Translations under genes and position numbers: made by a program
The notes under the pieces: generated by a model
What the model saw: the letters and a program-made list of their open reading frames with translations, nothing else
Database searches by the model: none
Told to the model about the DNA's origin: nothing
Assembly: GCF_046271865.1 (NCBI RefSeq)
Contig: NZ_CP176580.1
Span: 4,588,001 to 4,652,000, forward strand
Origin: Nitrincola salilacus
Lineage (GTDB): Bacteria > Pseudomonadota > Gammaproteobacteria > Pseudomonadales > Balneatricaceae
Direction of reading: 5' to 3'
DNA length: 64,000 bases
Shown here: positions 18,206 to 27,845 of the stretch, piece after piece
How positions within the stretch are numbered: position 1 is the stretch's first letter
Layout: each line of letters begins with the position of its first letter

Positions 18206-19360
18206 ATGACTCGCCAAACACCTGCTACTCTGACAATGCTGCAAGAGCTGATTGCCAGCCCATCGGTCAGCTCGACTGCGGAGGTCCTGGATCAAAGCAA
18301 TCTTGAAGTGATCAACCGCCTGCATGGCTGGCTGAGTGATCTGGGGTTTGAGTGTGAGGTAATGATGCTGCCCGGTGAGGAGGGCCGCAAGGCCAATCTG
18401 ATCGCTACACTCGGACAAGGACCTGGCGGACTGGTGCTCTCTGGCCACACGGATACCGTTCCCTGTAATCCCGAGTTATGGCAAAGCGACCCCTTTACTC
18501 TGACCGAGAGGGATAACCGTTTTTACGGGCTGGGTACCTGCGATATGAAAGGATTTTTTGCACTCGCGATCGAGGCCGCCCGCAGTTTCGATGCTACGCA
18601 GTTCAAGCAGCCTCTGATCATTCTGGCAACGGCCGATGAAGAAAGCTCCATGAGCGGTGCCAGAGCATTGGTGGAAGCTGGGCGCCCGCTGGCTCGTGCA
18701 GCAGTTATTGGTGAGCCGACCAGCCTGCGCCCGATCCGTATGCACAAGGGCATAATGATGGAAGCGGTCAGAATTGAAGGTCGTTCAGGCCACTCCTCCG
18801 ATCCTGCACTCGGGCATAATGCGCTGGATGCCATGCATGGTGTGCTCAGTGAGCTGATCGGACTGCGCAAAGAGTTGGCTCAGCAGTACCATAACAGTGA
18901 TTTCAGCGTCAGTATCCCAACCCTGAACCTGGGCTGTATCCACGGCGGAGATAACCCCAACCGTATTTGTGGCCGCTGTGAACTGGAGTTTGATCTTCGC
19001 CCGCTGCCAGGTATGTCACTGGATGGGTTGCGTAATATGATCAGTGAACGCTTACATCCTCTTGGAGCCAAATATGGCGTGGAGCTGAAATCTTATCCAT
19101 TGTTTCTGGGCGTCCCACCTTTTGAAACAGCCAAAGATTCCGAGCTGGTTCAGATGGTGGAAAAACTCACCGGCCATTCGGCGCAGGCGGTGGCATTCGC
19201 TACCGAAGCCCCATTCCTGCAAGCGCTGGGTATGGATACAATAGTCATGGGTCCAGGATCCATCGAGCAAGCCCATCAGCCTGATGAGTTTCTGGCTCTG
19301 GATCAGATCCAACCCACTATCGAACTGCTGAAAACATTAATCGGGCGTTACTGCCTGTAA
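18206..19360 (+). CDS. argE: Acetylornithine deacetylase
   Basis: A 384-residue M20 metallopeptidase-fold enzyme. GGAGA seven bases upstream selects the ATG at 18206 over a GTG at 18191. Metal and catalytic motifs are present: SGHTDTVPC, GTCDMKGFFA, TADEESSMSGA and the C-terminal GPGSIEQAHQPDEF. It removes the acetyl group from N-acetylornithine in arginine synthesis. It is 19 bases before argA, so the two are probably cotranscribed. Succinyl-diaminopimelate desuccinylase (DapE) is a close homologue, but linkage to argA favours ArgE. Confidence 0.92.
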   Translation: MTRQTPATLTMLQELIASPSVSSTAEVLDQSNLEVINRLHGWLSDLGFECEVMMLPGEEGRKANLIATLGQGPGGLVLSGHTDTVPCNPELWQSDPFTLTERDNRFYGLGTCDMKGFFALAIEAARSFDATQFKQPLIILATADEESSMSGARALVEAGRPLARAAVIGEPTSLRPIRMHKGIMMEAVRIEGRSGHSSDPALGHNALDAMHGVLSELIGLRKELAQQYHNSDFSVSIPTLNLGCIHGGDNPNRICGRCELEFDLRPLPGMSLDGLRNMISERLHPLGAKYGVELKSYPLFLGVPPFETAKDSELVQMVEKLTGHSAQAVAFATEAPFLQALGMDTIVMGPGSIEQAHQPDEFLALDQIQPTIELLKTLIGRYCL

Positions 19361-19379
19361 CCGGAGCTAAAAGACTGCT

Positions 19380-20717
19380 GTGACCGACAACACTCAACAA
19401 CATGTCAGCTGGTTTCGCCACTCATCACCCTACATCAATGCACACAGGGGCAAAACCTTTGTTCTGATGCTCGGTGGAGAGGCGCTGGCTGAGCCCAATT
19501 TCGATAATATCGTGCATGACATCGCCCTGCTGAACAGTCTGGGTGTGCGATTGGTGCTGGTTTTCGGTTCGCGACCACAGATAGAAGCGCGACTGGAAAA
19601 ACAGGGCATCAAAACTCGCCTGCACCACCATCAGCGCGTCACCGATGCGCAGACGCTGCAGTGTGTTGTTGAGGCTGTTGGCAGTCTGCGTTGTGAGCTG
19701 GAAGCCCGTTTCTCGATGGGGTTGTCGAACACTCCGATGCATGGCGCACGTATCCGTGTCAGCAGTGGTAATTTCATCACCGCACGGCCAGCCGGTGTGG
19801 TGGATGGTGTTGATCTCAAGCATACCGGTGAGCTGCGCCGGGTGGATCATGAGGCGATTCGTCAGTTACTGAATCTTAACCATATCGTTTTGCTGTCCAA
19901 TCTTGGTTACTCCCCGACAGGAGAGCTGTTCAACCTCTCGGTAGAGGAGGTTGCCACACGCACAGCCACAGCACTGAAAGCCGACAAGTTGATACTGTTT
20001 GGCAGTGAAAATGGCATACACGACAGCCGTGGCGATCTGCGCAGTGAGCTGCTCGTGGCCACTGCGATGCGTATGGTCAGCCAGTATCTGGCGAAACTGG
20101 ATGACCCTACTGCACCTCATACGGAAACATCACGCCTGCTGCAAGCTGCGGCGGACGCTTGTCAGAGCGGAGTTCCACGCTGTCATCTGATCAATTTCCA
20201 GCAGGATGGTGCTCTGATTGAAGAGTTATTCACCCGTGACGGCTCAGGCACCATGGTAATTCGTGAGTCCTATGAGCAGGTCAGGGTGGCGGGCATAGAG
20301 GATGTCGGTGGCATTCTGGAGCTGATCGCGCCTCTGGAGGCCAAAGGTGTGCTGGTCAGACGCTCGCGTGAACGCCTCGAGGCAGAAATTGAGCGCTTTA
20401 CCATTGTTGAACGCGACGGAGCCATTATTGGTTGTGCGGCACTCTATCCCTTTCTGGATGAACAGGTCGGCGAACTGGCCTGCGTGGCGATCGACAGCAA
20501 CTACCAGGGCGGGCAGCGTGGCGATATGCTGCTGAACACTCTGGAGGAGCAGGCACGTGATATGGGGCTCAAATCACTGTTCGTGCTGACCACACGCACC
20601 GCACACTGGTTTGTCGAGCGAGGGTTCCGGGAGACATCACTGGATGAGCTGCCGCAGGAAAAGAAAGCGCTGTATAACTTCCAGCGCAACTCGAAAGTCT
20701 TTTTCAAGCCGCTCTAG
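19380..20717 (+). CDS. argA: N-acetylglutamate synthase
   Basis: A 445-residue two-domain protein: an amino acid kinase domain (residues about 10-280, with FVLMLGGEALAEPNFDNIVHD) and a C-terminal GNAT acetyltransferase domain (about 300-445, with YQGGQRGDMLLNTLEEQARD for acetyl-CoA binding). This is the classical ArgA arrangement; it makes N-acetylglutamate, the first step of arginine synthesis, and is normally inhibited by arginine through the kinase domain. Start is GTG at 19380 with GGAG a little far upstream. It follows argE closely. Confidence 0.95.
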   Translation: MTDNTQQHVSWFRHSSPYINAHRGKTFVLMLGGEALAEPNFDNIVHDIALLNSLGVRLVLVFGSRPQIEARLEKQGIKTRLHHHQRVTDAQTLQCVVEAVGSLRCELEARFSMGLSNTPMHGARIRVSSGNFITARPAGVVDGVDLKHTGELRRVDHEAIRQLLNLNHIVLLSNLGYSPTGELFNLSVEEVATRTATALKADKLILFGSENGIHDSRGDLRSELLVATAMRMVSQYLAKLDDPTAPHTETSRLLQAAADACQSGVPRCHLINFQQDGALIEELFTRDGSGTMVIRESYEQVRVAGIEDVGGILELIAPLEAKGVLVRRSRERLEAEIERFTIVERDGAIIGCAALYPFLDEQVGELACVAIDSNYQGGQRGDMLLNTLEEQARDMGLKSLFVLTTRTAHWFVERGFRETSLDELPQEKKALYNFQRNSKVFFKPL

Positions 20718-20797
20718 TTTGAAAGCTGGATAACAGGGCACCTCGACAAACCGTCAAGAACGGATTGATGGAGAGGGGCCACCGCTATCTGGGCGCA

Positions 20798-22174
20798 TCA
20801 GTGCTCTCTGGGATGAGCACCGCCGGGCAGAGAGGCCCGGAAGGCCGCCCCGCCCAGTTCTGAGTGAGATACCTCCAGTGAACCGTCATAGCTGCTGAGA
20901 ATATCCACCGCAATTGACAGGCCTATGCCCTGCCCGGGCGCGGATGAGTCCAGCCGTGCCCCCCGCTTCAGAATCATCTGTCGTTGTTCCGGTGAAACGC
21001 CCGGGCCATCATCTTCAATATCGATCTGTAACTCGGCATCACGCGTCAAAGCGCTGACTCTGACTTGACTGCGGCCATACTTGAACGCGTTCTCCATCAG
21101 TGTTCCCAGAAGTTCCATCAGATCCCGCTCATCGCCATGAAAGTGAGCCTCCGGATCTATCAGCAGCTCGTGCTGTATCCTTTTTTCGGCATAGACTTTC
21201 TGTAGCGCGGCTGCCATTCGATGTGCAACAGGCTCAAGCGGTACAGGTCTGGCCAGTACCTGATGCGCAGATTTCACCGCACGCGTCAGCTGATATTGGA
21301 CTATCTGATCCATACGCTGCACCTGATCATCGATCAGATGCTGGTACTCGTCTTCATTCAGCTCCTCGTTGCGAGCTCCCATGATAACGGCCAGCGGCGT
21401 TTTCAGGCTGTGCGCCAGATCACCCAGTGTATTGCGGTAACGCTCGCGCTGCTGCCGTTCACTTTGAATCAGACGGTTAAGATTATCGGTCACCGTCTGT
21501 ACCTCATGCGGATACTCACCCTGCAGATATTCAGCATTGCCCTGTTCAATGCTCTGCAGATCCCTGGCCAGACGATCCAACGGCTGCAACCCCCAGCGCA
21601 TGATCAGATACTGCACCAGCAAGGCCAGAATGAATACGACACTGAGCCAGCCCCAGAGCTGTGTCTTGAAAGCATTCATCTGTTTTTTCACTGCAACATC
21701 TGAACGCAGCACCGACACCATGAAGTGACGATCCTGACCGTCATACTCCCAGACAACCGGGTATTGCAGCAGGAAGAAGCCATCCGTCCAGAGATGCTCG
21801 AACCAGATATCACCCGGTTCCAGTTGCGAATCAGGCAGATGTGCTACCAGAGAGTCGGCTAGAAGGTAACTTGAGGGGGAGCGCCAGAGCAGGGAATTCT
21901 GGCTGTGGATAAATCCATAGACACCGGAGTCAGTCTGTCGGAAACGCGATTCGGAGGGAAGGTCAGGCAAACGCAACTGACCATCCATCAACTCAGCAGA
22001 GCCCAACAGCAGGTATACCTGCAGCTGCGCCTGAGACTCTTCGGATGCCAACAGACTCTCGTAAAAGGCTCGCTGCAGTGCAATCACCGCAAAAACCACC
22101 ACCAGTGGCAGCAGTATGAATGAGCCCCAGAGCAGACGGGCCTTTAACGAACGGGGCACCAGTCGCTGCAGCAA
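20798..22174 (-). CDS. phoQ: Sensor histidine kinase, PhoQ-like
   Basis: A 458-residue membrane kinase. Two transmembrane helices (about 14-34 and 174-193) flank a periplasmic sensor of about 140 residues; then HAMP, a HisKA box with LGDLAHSLKTPLAVIMGA and an ATPase domain with NAFKYG, DDGPGV and GQGIGLSI. The start is TTG at 22174, one base after the regulator stop, with GGAGAC seven bases upstream. Pairing with a PhoP-type regulator suggests it senses divalent cations or cationic peptides. The periplasmic sensor lacks a striking acidic cluster, so the signal may differ. Confidence 0.85.
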   Translation of the reverse strand: MLQRLVPRSLKARLLWGSFILLPLVVVFAVIALQRAFYESLLASEESQAQLQVYLLLGSAELMDGQLRLPDLPSESRFRQTDSGVYGFIHSQNSLLWRSPSSYLLADSLVAHLPDSQLEPGDIWFEHLWTDGFFLLQYPVVWEYDGQDRHFMVSVLRSDVAVKKQMNAFKTQLWGWLSVVFILALLVQYLIMRWGLQPLDRLARDLQSIEQGNAEYLQGEYPHEVQTVTDNLNRLIQSERQQRERYRNTLGDLAHSLKTPLAVIMGARNEELNEDEYQHLIDDQVQRMDQIVQYQLTRAVKSAHQVLARPVPLEPVAHRMAAALQKVYAEKRIQHELLIDPEAHFHGDERDLMELLGTLMENAFKYGRSQVRVSALTRDAELQIDIEDDGPGVSPEQRQMILKRGARLDSSAPGQGIGLSIAVDILSSYDGSLEVSHSELGGAAFRASLPGGAHPREH

Positions 22175-22175
22175 A

Positions 22176-22862
22176 TCAGTCTCCGGTACCCAGTTCCGGA
22201 TTAATACGATAACCCAGCCCCCTGACGGTCAGGATGGGATGCAGTGTCTGATCCGGATCCAGCTTCTGGCGCAGACGGCGAATAAATACCTCCAGTACGT
22301 TACTGTCACGATCAAAATCCTGATGATAGAGGTGCTCGGTCAGCTCCGTTTTGGAGATGGTTTTACCGGCATTCATCATCAGATATTCAAGAGTACGGTA
22401 CTCGTAGCTGGTCAGCCTCACCTCTTCATCCGACATGTAAAGCAGTCGAGCAGTGGTGTCGAGCGTCAGAGGACCAAATTGAAGCTGCGGCTGTGCATGT
22501 CCGGCTGAGCGACGAATCAGTGCATTCAAACGCGCAATCAACTCTTCCGGCTGAAAGGGTTTCACCAGATAATCATCTGCTCCGGCCTCAAGTCCCTCAA
22601 CCTTATCCTGCCAGTTACCTCGCGCCGTCAGGATCAGGATAGGAAAGCGCCGCTGATCCGCGCGCCACTGTTTGATCACATCCAGCCCCGACATCTCCGG
22701 TAAACCCAGATCGACAATGGCTATATCAAACTCATACTCACAGCCCAGATAAACAGCCTCCTTGCCATCAGCACACTCTTCAACCGTGTACCCCTTTTGC
22801 GCCAGGATAACCGACAGTTGCCTGCGCAGATCCGGATCGTCCTCAACAACCAGCAGCTTCAT
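22176..22862 (-). CDS. phoP: Response regulator, PhoP-like (OmpR family)
   Basis: A 228-residue regulator with a receiver domain (phospho-acceptor Asp in IVDLGLPEMSGLDV) and a winged-helix DNA-binding domain (SNVLEVFIRRLRQKLDP, TVRGLGYRI). LTARGNWQDKVEGLEAGADD is close to the PhoP of pseudomonads. The ATG at 22862 is used because AAAGGAG is six bases upstream. Encoded between a PepSY gene and its kinase in one operon, likely autoregulated through the direct repeat at 23254-23270. Confidence 0.9.
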   Translation of the reverse strand: MKLLVVEDDPDLRRQLSVILAQKGYTVEECADGKEAVYLGCEYEFDIAIVDLGLPEMSGLDVIKQWRADQRRFPILILTARGNWQDKVEGLEAGADDYLVKPFQPEELIARLNALIRRSAGHAQPQLQFGPLTLDTTARLLYMSDEEVRLTSYEYRTLEYLMMNAGKTISKTELTEHLYHQDFDRDSNVLEVFIRRLRQKLDPDQTLHPILTVRGLGYRINPELGTGD

Positions 22863-22880
22863 CACTTACTCCTTTGAGCT

Positions 22881-23162
22881 TCAGGGCGCTACAACACGCC
22901 CGCTATCTGCTTCTATCTTGACATCCCTGACACGTCCTTCGTTCACTAAACGAATATGAAAAAGTTGCTGGCCATCCTCTTCAACCTCCTCGGCCTTGAG
23001 AACCTGGCCACCATAAGCCTCAAGGGCGATCTCTGCAGCGCGTTTGAGATCTATCTCACCCGCATCCTGAGTGAGGGCCGGAATTGACAATGACAGACCT
23101 ATCAAAGCCATGCAGGTGATGGTTATTTTTCGCCAGCACAACGCAAAACGTTTAACCAACAT
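22881..23162 (-). CDS. Secreted PepSY-domain protein
   Basis: A 93-residue protein with a signal peptide (ITITCMALIGLSLSIPALT then a likely cut after Gln/Ala) and one PepSY domain: LKRAAEIALEAYGGQVLKAE and a C-terminal VKIEADSGRVV strand. PepSY proteins act in the periplasm as protease inhibitors or signal modulators. It is the first gene of the pepSY-phoP-phoQ operon, so it may tune the kinase sensor. GGAG five bases upstream supports the start. Confidence 0.85.
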   Translation of the reverse strand: MLVKRFALCWRKITITCMALIGLSLSIPALTQDAGEIDLKRAAEIALEAYGGQVLKAEEVEEDGQQLFHIRLVNEGRVRDVKIEADSGRVVAP

Positions 23163-23235
23163 CAGGACTCCTCCACTTCCGTAGCATCAGGCTGACGGAA
23201 GTCGATCAAAGATAAATTGATGAACATATGCCCTG

Positions 23236-23270
23236 AGTCTAACGCGCACCAGATTAACCGGCTCTTAACA
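23236..23270 (-). promoter_or_regulatory. PhoP-box-like direct repeat and -10 for pepSY-phoPQ
   Basis: On the minus strand TGTTAA (23270-23265) and GGTTAA (23259-23254) form a direct repeat with an 11-base period, as in PhoP boxes (hexamer, five bases, hexamer). TAGACT at 23241-23236 lies 12 bases further, the usual distance from a PhoP box to the -10. This predicts PhoP-dependent autoregulation. Confidence 0.5.
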
Positions 23271-23276
23271 AGAAGA

Positions 23277-24398
23277 TCAATGCCCTTGCAGCAGCGCCGG
23301 CAGATCCCCCAGTGGCAGGTCAAAAGCCTCTGCCACCCCCTGACAGTACAGCTCACCTTCATGCACATTAAGGCCGGGGGCGAAGCCCTTGTTGCTGCGC
23401 AACGCACCCTGCCAGCCTTGTGCAGCCAGTTGCAGCACATAGGGAAGTGTCGCGTTGGTCAGCGCCTGCGTAGAGGTGCGCGCTACGGCTCCCGGCATAT
23501 TCGCTACGCAGTAGTGCACGATACCATCAACGATAAAGGTCGGATCCGCATGGGTAGTCGGGCGACTGGTCTCAAAGCACCCACCCTGATCAATCGCGAC
23601 ATCCACCAGCACCGCTCCCGGCTGCATCAGACCCAGCATCTCACGAGTAATCAGCTTGGGAGCTGCCGCACCCGGCAACAGCACGGCTCCGATCACCATA
23701 TCTGCCGTGCTGATTCTGGATTCAATCAATTGTCGGGATGAAAAAAGCGTCTCTACCTGACCACCGAAAACATCATCCAGCTGACGCAATCTGGCAATTG
23801 AGCGATCCATGATCGCTACGCGCGCGCCCATTCCCAATGCAATTTTAGCTGCACTTTGCCCCACCACACCACCGCCAATGATCAGCACCTGTCCAGACTC
23901 TACCCCTGGAACGCCCGACAGCAATACGCCTCGCCCCTGTTGCGCTTTCTCAAGGCAATGCGCGCCAGCCTGCACAGACATTCGACCGGCCACCTCGCTC
24001 ATTGGCGCCAGCAGTGGCAGCAGTCCCTGAGCATCGGTGATGGTTTCATAGGCGATCGCAGTACAGCCACTTGCAAGCAGCGCATCTGTCTGCGGTCTGT
24101 CTGCCGCCAGATGCAGATAGGTAAACAGGGTTTGCCCCTTGCTCAGCCAACCGCACTCATGCAGCTGCGGCTCCTTGACCTTGACCACCATATCAACACT
24201 TTTGTACAGCGCCTCAGCACTTTCCTCCAGTGTGGCACCCGATGCCACATAATCTTCGTCGGAAAACCCGGCACCCAGGCCTGCGCCCTGCTGAATCATC
24301 ACCTCATGACCCTGCATACACAATTCTCTGACGCCGACCGGGGTCATGCCGACCCGATATTCATGCGTCTTGATCTCGGCAGGTACTCCTAACTTCAT
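23277..24398 (-). CDS. ald: Alanine dehydrogenase
   Basis: A 373-residue enzyme with MKLGVPAEIKTHEYRVGMTP at the N-terminus, the catalytic lysine in VVKVKEPQ, the histidine in YLHLAADR and a Rossmann motif GVVGQSAAKIALGMGA. It reversibly deaminates L-alanine to pyruvate with NAD+, letting the cell use alanine as carbon and nitrogen. A strong GAGGAGG lies just upstream. It stands alone, divergent from ilvD, with a 163-base shared intergenic region. An NAD(P) transhydrogenase alpha subunit is excluded by length and ending. Confidence 0.93.
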   Translation of the reverse strand: MKLGVPAEIKTHEYRVGMTPVGVRELCMQGHEVMIQQGAGLGAGFSDEDYVASGATLEESAEALYKSVDMVVKVKEPQLHECGWLSKGQTLFTYLHLAADRPQTDALLASGCTAIAYETITDAQGLLPLLAPMSEVAGRMSVQAGAHCLEKAQQGRGVLLSGVPGVESGQVLIIGGGVVGQSAAKIALGMGARVAIMDRSIARLRQLDDVFGGQVETLFSSRQLIESRISTADMVIGAVLLPGAAAPKLITREMLGLMQPGAVLVDVAIDQGGCFETSRPTTHADPTFIVDGIVHYCVANMPGAVARTSTQALTNATLPYVLQLAAQGWQGALRSNKGFAPGLNVHEGELYCQGVAEAFDLPLGDLPALLQGH

Positions 24399-24561
24399 AC
24401 AACCTCCTCAACGGGGCATTCGATCATTATTGTTATTCTGCTTTCATATTATTCAGTTGAATAAGTGTAGACGATTAAACACAGTGTGAAGGGTACTCGG
24501 CAATGGGCATGAGCTGATATACTCGAAACATTGATGAATATGTAACCGAAGGACAGATTCA

Positions 24562-26397
24562 ATGCCTGAATATCGTTCCCGCACCTCCACCGCCGGTCGC
24601 AATATGGCCGGTGCCCGCGCACTCTGGCGCGCCACTGGTATGAAAGATGATGACTTTCATAAACCGATCGTCGCGGTTGCCAACTCCTTCACGCAGTTTG
24701 TACCGGGTCATGTCCACCTGAAAGATATGGGACAGCTTGTCGCACGCGAAATTGAGAAAGCCGGCGGCGTCGCGAAAGAGTTCAACACCATTGCCGTGGA
24801 TGATGGTATCGCCATGGGCCATGACGGCATGCTCTACTCTCTGCCTTCACGCGACATTATTGCTGATTCAGTCGAGTATATGGTCAACGCTCATTGTGCC
24901 GATGCACTGATCTGCATCTCCAACTGTGACAAGATCACACCGGGAATGCTGATGGCGGCACTGCGCCTGAATATTCCCGTGATCTTTGTCTCCGGCGGCC
25001 CGATGGAGGCAGGCAAAACCAAGCTGTCGGAACACAAACTGGATCTGGTTGATGCGATGGTGATCGCGGCGGATGACTCGGTCTCTGACGAAACCGTTGC
25101 TGAATATGAACGCTCCGCCTGCCCGACCTGCGGTTCCTGCTCCGGCATGTTCACTGCCAACTCGATGAACTGCCTGACCGAGGCACTGGGTCTGTCGTTG
25201 CCGGGCAACGGCACTACGCTGGCCACACACAGCGACCGTCGTCGCCTGTTTGAAGAGGCTGGCCATCGTATCGTCGATCTGGCCAAGCGTTATTATGAGC
25301 AGGATGATGCGTCTGTGCTGCCACGTTCCATCGCGAATGTAAAAGCTTTCGAAAACGCCATCACCCTGGATATCGCCATGGGTGGATCAACCAATACCAT
25401 TCTGCACTTGCTGGCCATGGCTCAGGAAGGTGAAGTTGATTTCACGCTACGCGACATTGATCGCCTGTCACGCAATGTACCCCAGTTGTGTAAAGTAGCG
25501 CCCAACACGCAGAAGTATCATATCGAAGATGTACATCGTGCCGGCGGTATTTTCGGCATCCTGGGTGAGCTGGATCGTGCCGGCAAGCTGCACAGTGATC
25601 TGCCGACCGTCCACAGCAGCAGTCTGGCCGAAGCGCTGGAAACCTGGGACATCATGCGCAACCCGACACCCGAGGTGAAGGAGTTCTACAAAGCGGGCCC
25701 TGCCGGCATTCCGACACAGACCGCCTTCAGCCAGTCCACACGCTGGACATCGCTGGATGGTGATCGCGCCGCCGGCTGCATCCGCAACTATGAAAACGCC
25801 TTCTCTCAGGAAGGCGGTCTGGCTGTGCTCTACGGTAACATTGCAGAGAACGGCTGCGTACTGAAAACGGCGGGCGTGGATGAATCGATCCATGTCTTTG
25901 AAGGGCCGGCACATGTCACAGAATCTCAGGATGAAGCGGTACATCACATTCTGGAAGACAAGGTGAAGCCCGGTGATGTCGTGATCGTGCGTTACGAAGG
26001 CCCCAAAGGTGGCCCCGGTATGCAGGAGATGCTTTACCCGACCTCTTACCTCAAGTCCAAAGGGATGGGTAAGCACTGTGCACTCCTCACCGATGGTCGT
26101 TTCTCTGGTGGCACATCTGGCCTGTCGATCGGTCATGCCTCTCCGGAAGCTGCGGCAGGTGGTGCGATCGGCCTGATTGAGAATGGTGACATGATCCGGA
26201 TCGACATTCCCAATCGCAGCATCAATGTGTTGCTGTCTGATGAAGAATTGGCGAAACGTCGTGCTGAGCGTGACGCGCTGGGCTGGAAACCCGCCGCTGA
26301 GCGTCCACGCAAGGTATCCTCAGCACTGAAGGCCTACGCCAAGCTTGTGACATCTGCTGATACGGGTGCCGTCAGGGATCTGAGTCAGCTGGACTGA
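24562..26397 (+). CDS. ilvD: Dihydroxy-acid dehydratase
   Basis: A 611-residue enzyme of full length. Cysteines for the iron-sulfur cluster are in CISNCDKITPGMLMA and CPTCGSCSGMFTANSMNCL, and the C-terminal LLTDGRFSGGTSGLSIGHAS is the family signature. It dehydrates dihydroxy-isovalerate and dihydroxy-methylvalerate, the third step of Val and Ile synthesis. GAAGGA precedes the ATG. It is divergent from ald and closed by a strong terminator. Confidence 0.96.
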   Translation: MPEYRSRTSTAGRNMAGARALWRATGMKDDDFHKPIVAVANSFTQFVPGHVHLKDMGQLVAREIEKAGGVAKEFNTIAVDDGIAMGHDGMLYSLPSRDIIADSVEYMVNAHCADALICISNCDKITPGMLMAALRLNIPVIFVSGGPMEAGKTKLSEHKLDLVDAMVIAADDSVSDETVAEYERSACPTCGSCSGMFTANSMNCLTEALGLSLPGNGTTLATHSDRRRLFEEAGHRIVDLAKRYYEQDDASVLPRSIANVKAFENAITLDIAMGGSTNTILHLLAMAQEGEVDFTLRDIDRLSRNVPQLCKVAPNTQKYHIEDVHRAGGIFGILGELDRAGKLHSDLPTVHSSSLAEALETWDIMRNPTPEVKEFYKAGPAGIPTQTAFSQSTRWTSLDGDRAAGCIRNYENAFSQEGGLAVLYGNIAENGCVLKTAGVDESIHVFEGPAHVTESQDEAVHHILEDKVKPGDVVIVRYEGPKGGPGMQEMLYPTSYLKSKGMGKHCALLTDGRFSGGTSGLSIGHASPEAAAGGAIGLIENGDMIRIDIPNRSINVLLSDEELAKRRAERDALGWKPAAERPRKVSSALKAYAKLVTSADTGAVRDLSQLD

Positions 26398-26421
26398 TCA
26401 CTTTGAGTGAATAGACGATAC

Positions 26422-26456
26422 AAAAAAGGGGCTGGTTATCACCGAGCCCCTTTTTT
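26422..26456. terminator. Bidirectional intrinsic terminator after ilvD
   Basis: AAAAAAGGGGCT and AGCCCCTTTTTT form a 12-base-pair stem around a short loop, with T-runs on both strands. It serves ilvD and the convergent HDOD gene. Confidence 0.9.
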
Positions 26457-26483
26457 ATAGCTGATGGTGTGAGACAGGTATAC

Positions 26484-27740
26484 TCAACGCTTACTGGTGT
26501 CCTGCAACGCCTGCATGATCGACTGTGACCAGTTCAGGCTGTGACGGTAAGCCACTTCATAGTAGGGCAGCTCCAGCATCTTTTTCAGCGAACCGAAATC
26601 ACCGCGCTCATAGGTCTCGACCTCAGTCAGAACCTCACCGAGTAAACCGCCGCGACTCAGCAACGCCTCCTTGATATCTGCCTGCAATGGCACCTGCTGC
26701 ATCAGATCATCCATCGGCATATCCATCATCACATCCAGTTGTGACAGCAGGCCTGTAATGAAGTAGTTCATCGGTTCCGCTCTGCCGGTCATCTCGGCCA
26801 GCAACTCGCACATACGCCCCCTGACCAGCATGTTACGCGTCAACTCATCCGGCTTGCCGTCATCGCTCTTGGCCAGAAACAACATCACCCAGCGCTTGAT
26901 CTGCTCCATACCGAGCATCGCGATGGCATGCGACAATGAACTGATCTCACGGCGTAGGTTAAACGCCGCGGAATTGACGACGCGCAGAATTTTGTAGGTC
27001 AGGGCGGGATCTTTCAGGGCGATCTCTTCAACCGACGCAGCCGTTGCACTGGTTTTTTGCAGCTCAGCCAGCAGTTGGATCAACACCACCTTGTTGCCAG
27101 ACAGCTTCTTGCCACGAATCAGCTTTGGACGACTGAGAAAATAGCCCATGTAGAGCGCAAAACCCATCTCCAGACACTGACGGAACTCATCCTGAGTCTC
27201 CACCTTATCCGCCAGCAACTCCAGTTGATAAGGTCGCAGCTTCTGCAGAAGCGCTGGCAGCCTGTCCAGACCCAGTAACTGAATATCCAGTTTCAGCACA
27301 TGGATGATATTAAGCAAGGGTTCGAAACGTGCGTCGGAGGGGTCATAATCCGCCAGAGCAAGGCGAAACCCCTTCTTGGCGAGCTCTTTGAGCTTCTCAA
27401 CCAAGGCGGGGGTAATCTCGGAATGTCCGAGCAGCTCCAGCACAAAGCTCTGGCGTGGCAGATCCGGCAGCTGGTCACCCAGCAGGATCTTGTCAGTTAC
27501 CTTCAGGAAAAAAGGCAGATTCTGAATCTCACCCTCTACGGAAATCCCCGCATAGCTGCTCAACAGCACCTCAAGGGTGACTTCATCGTCTTTGAGGCCC
27601 TGTACAAAGTTGCCCTGCTCATCGCGAAACAGCAGTTCGAAAGCCGCGACATCCTGACTTTTGGTGAAAATAGGCTGACGCGCCATCAACACCGGTAAAC
27701 CTTGACTCATTGAGCCCGGCTGCGTTTCCTTGGTAACCAT
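26484..27740 (-). CDS. EAL-like and HDOD domain signalling protein
   Basis: A 418-residue protein starting at the ATG at 27740 with GGAG five bases upstream. The N-terminal half (MARQPIFTKSQDVAAFELLFRD, then LLADKVETQDEF) is a degenerate EAL domain in which the metal-binding motifs are lost; the second half is HDOD (VNSAAFNLRREISSLSHAIAML). This YuxH-type architecture occurs in gammaproteobacterial regulators of motility and c-di-GMP-related signalling. It probably binds rather than cleaves a ligand. It lies before a chemoreceptor gene on the same strand. Confidence 0.85.
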   Translation of the reverse strand: MVTKETQPGSMSQGLPVLMARQPIFTKSQDVAAFELLFRDEQGNFVQGLKDDEVTLEVLLSSYAGISVEGEIQNLPFFLKVTDKILLGDQLPDLPRQSFVLELLGHSEITPALVEKLKELAKKGFRLALADYDPSDARFEPLLNIIHVLKLDIQLLGLDRLPALLQKLRPYQLELLADKVETQDEFRQCLEMGFALYMGYFLSRPKLIRGKKLSGNKVVLIQLLAELQKTSATAASVEEIALKDPALTYKILRVVNSAAFNLRREISSLSHAIAMLGMEQIKRWVMLFLAKSDDGKPDELTRNMLVRGRMCELLAEMTGRAEPMNYFITGLLSQLDVMMDMPMDDLMQQVPLQADIKEALLSRGGLLGEVLTEVETYERGDFGSLKKMLELPYYEVAYRHSLNWSQSIMQALQDTSKR

Positions 27741-27845
27741 TGCCACTCCGTTATCGGGTTACAGGCTAGTAACAATCAGGCAATTAGTATACCCAAATAT
27801 TCACATCCTTGTGCAAGGGATTCTTCGACAGGAGAGGATTAAGTT

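Noticed and set aside
25468..26136. 222-residue ORF on the minus strand inside ilvD
   Set aside because: It is antisense to a complete, well-conserved ilvD and has no recognisable motifs.
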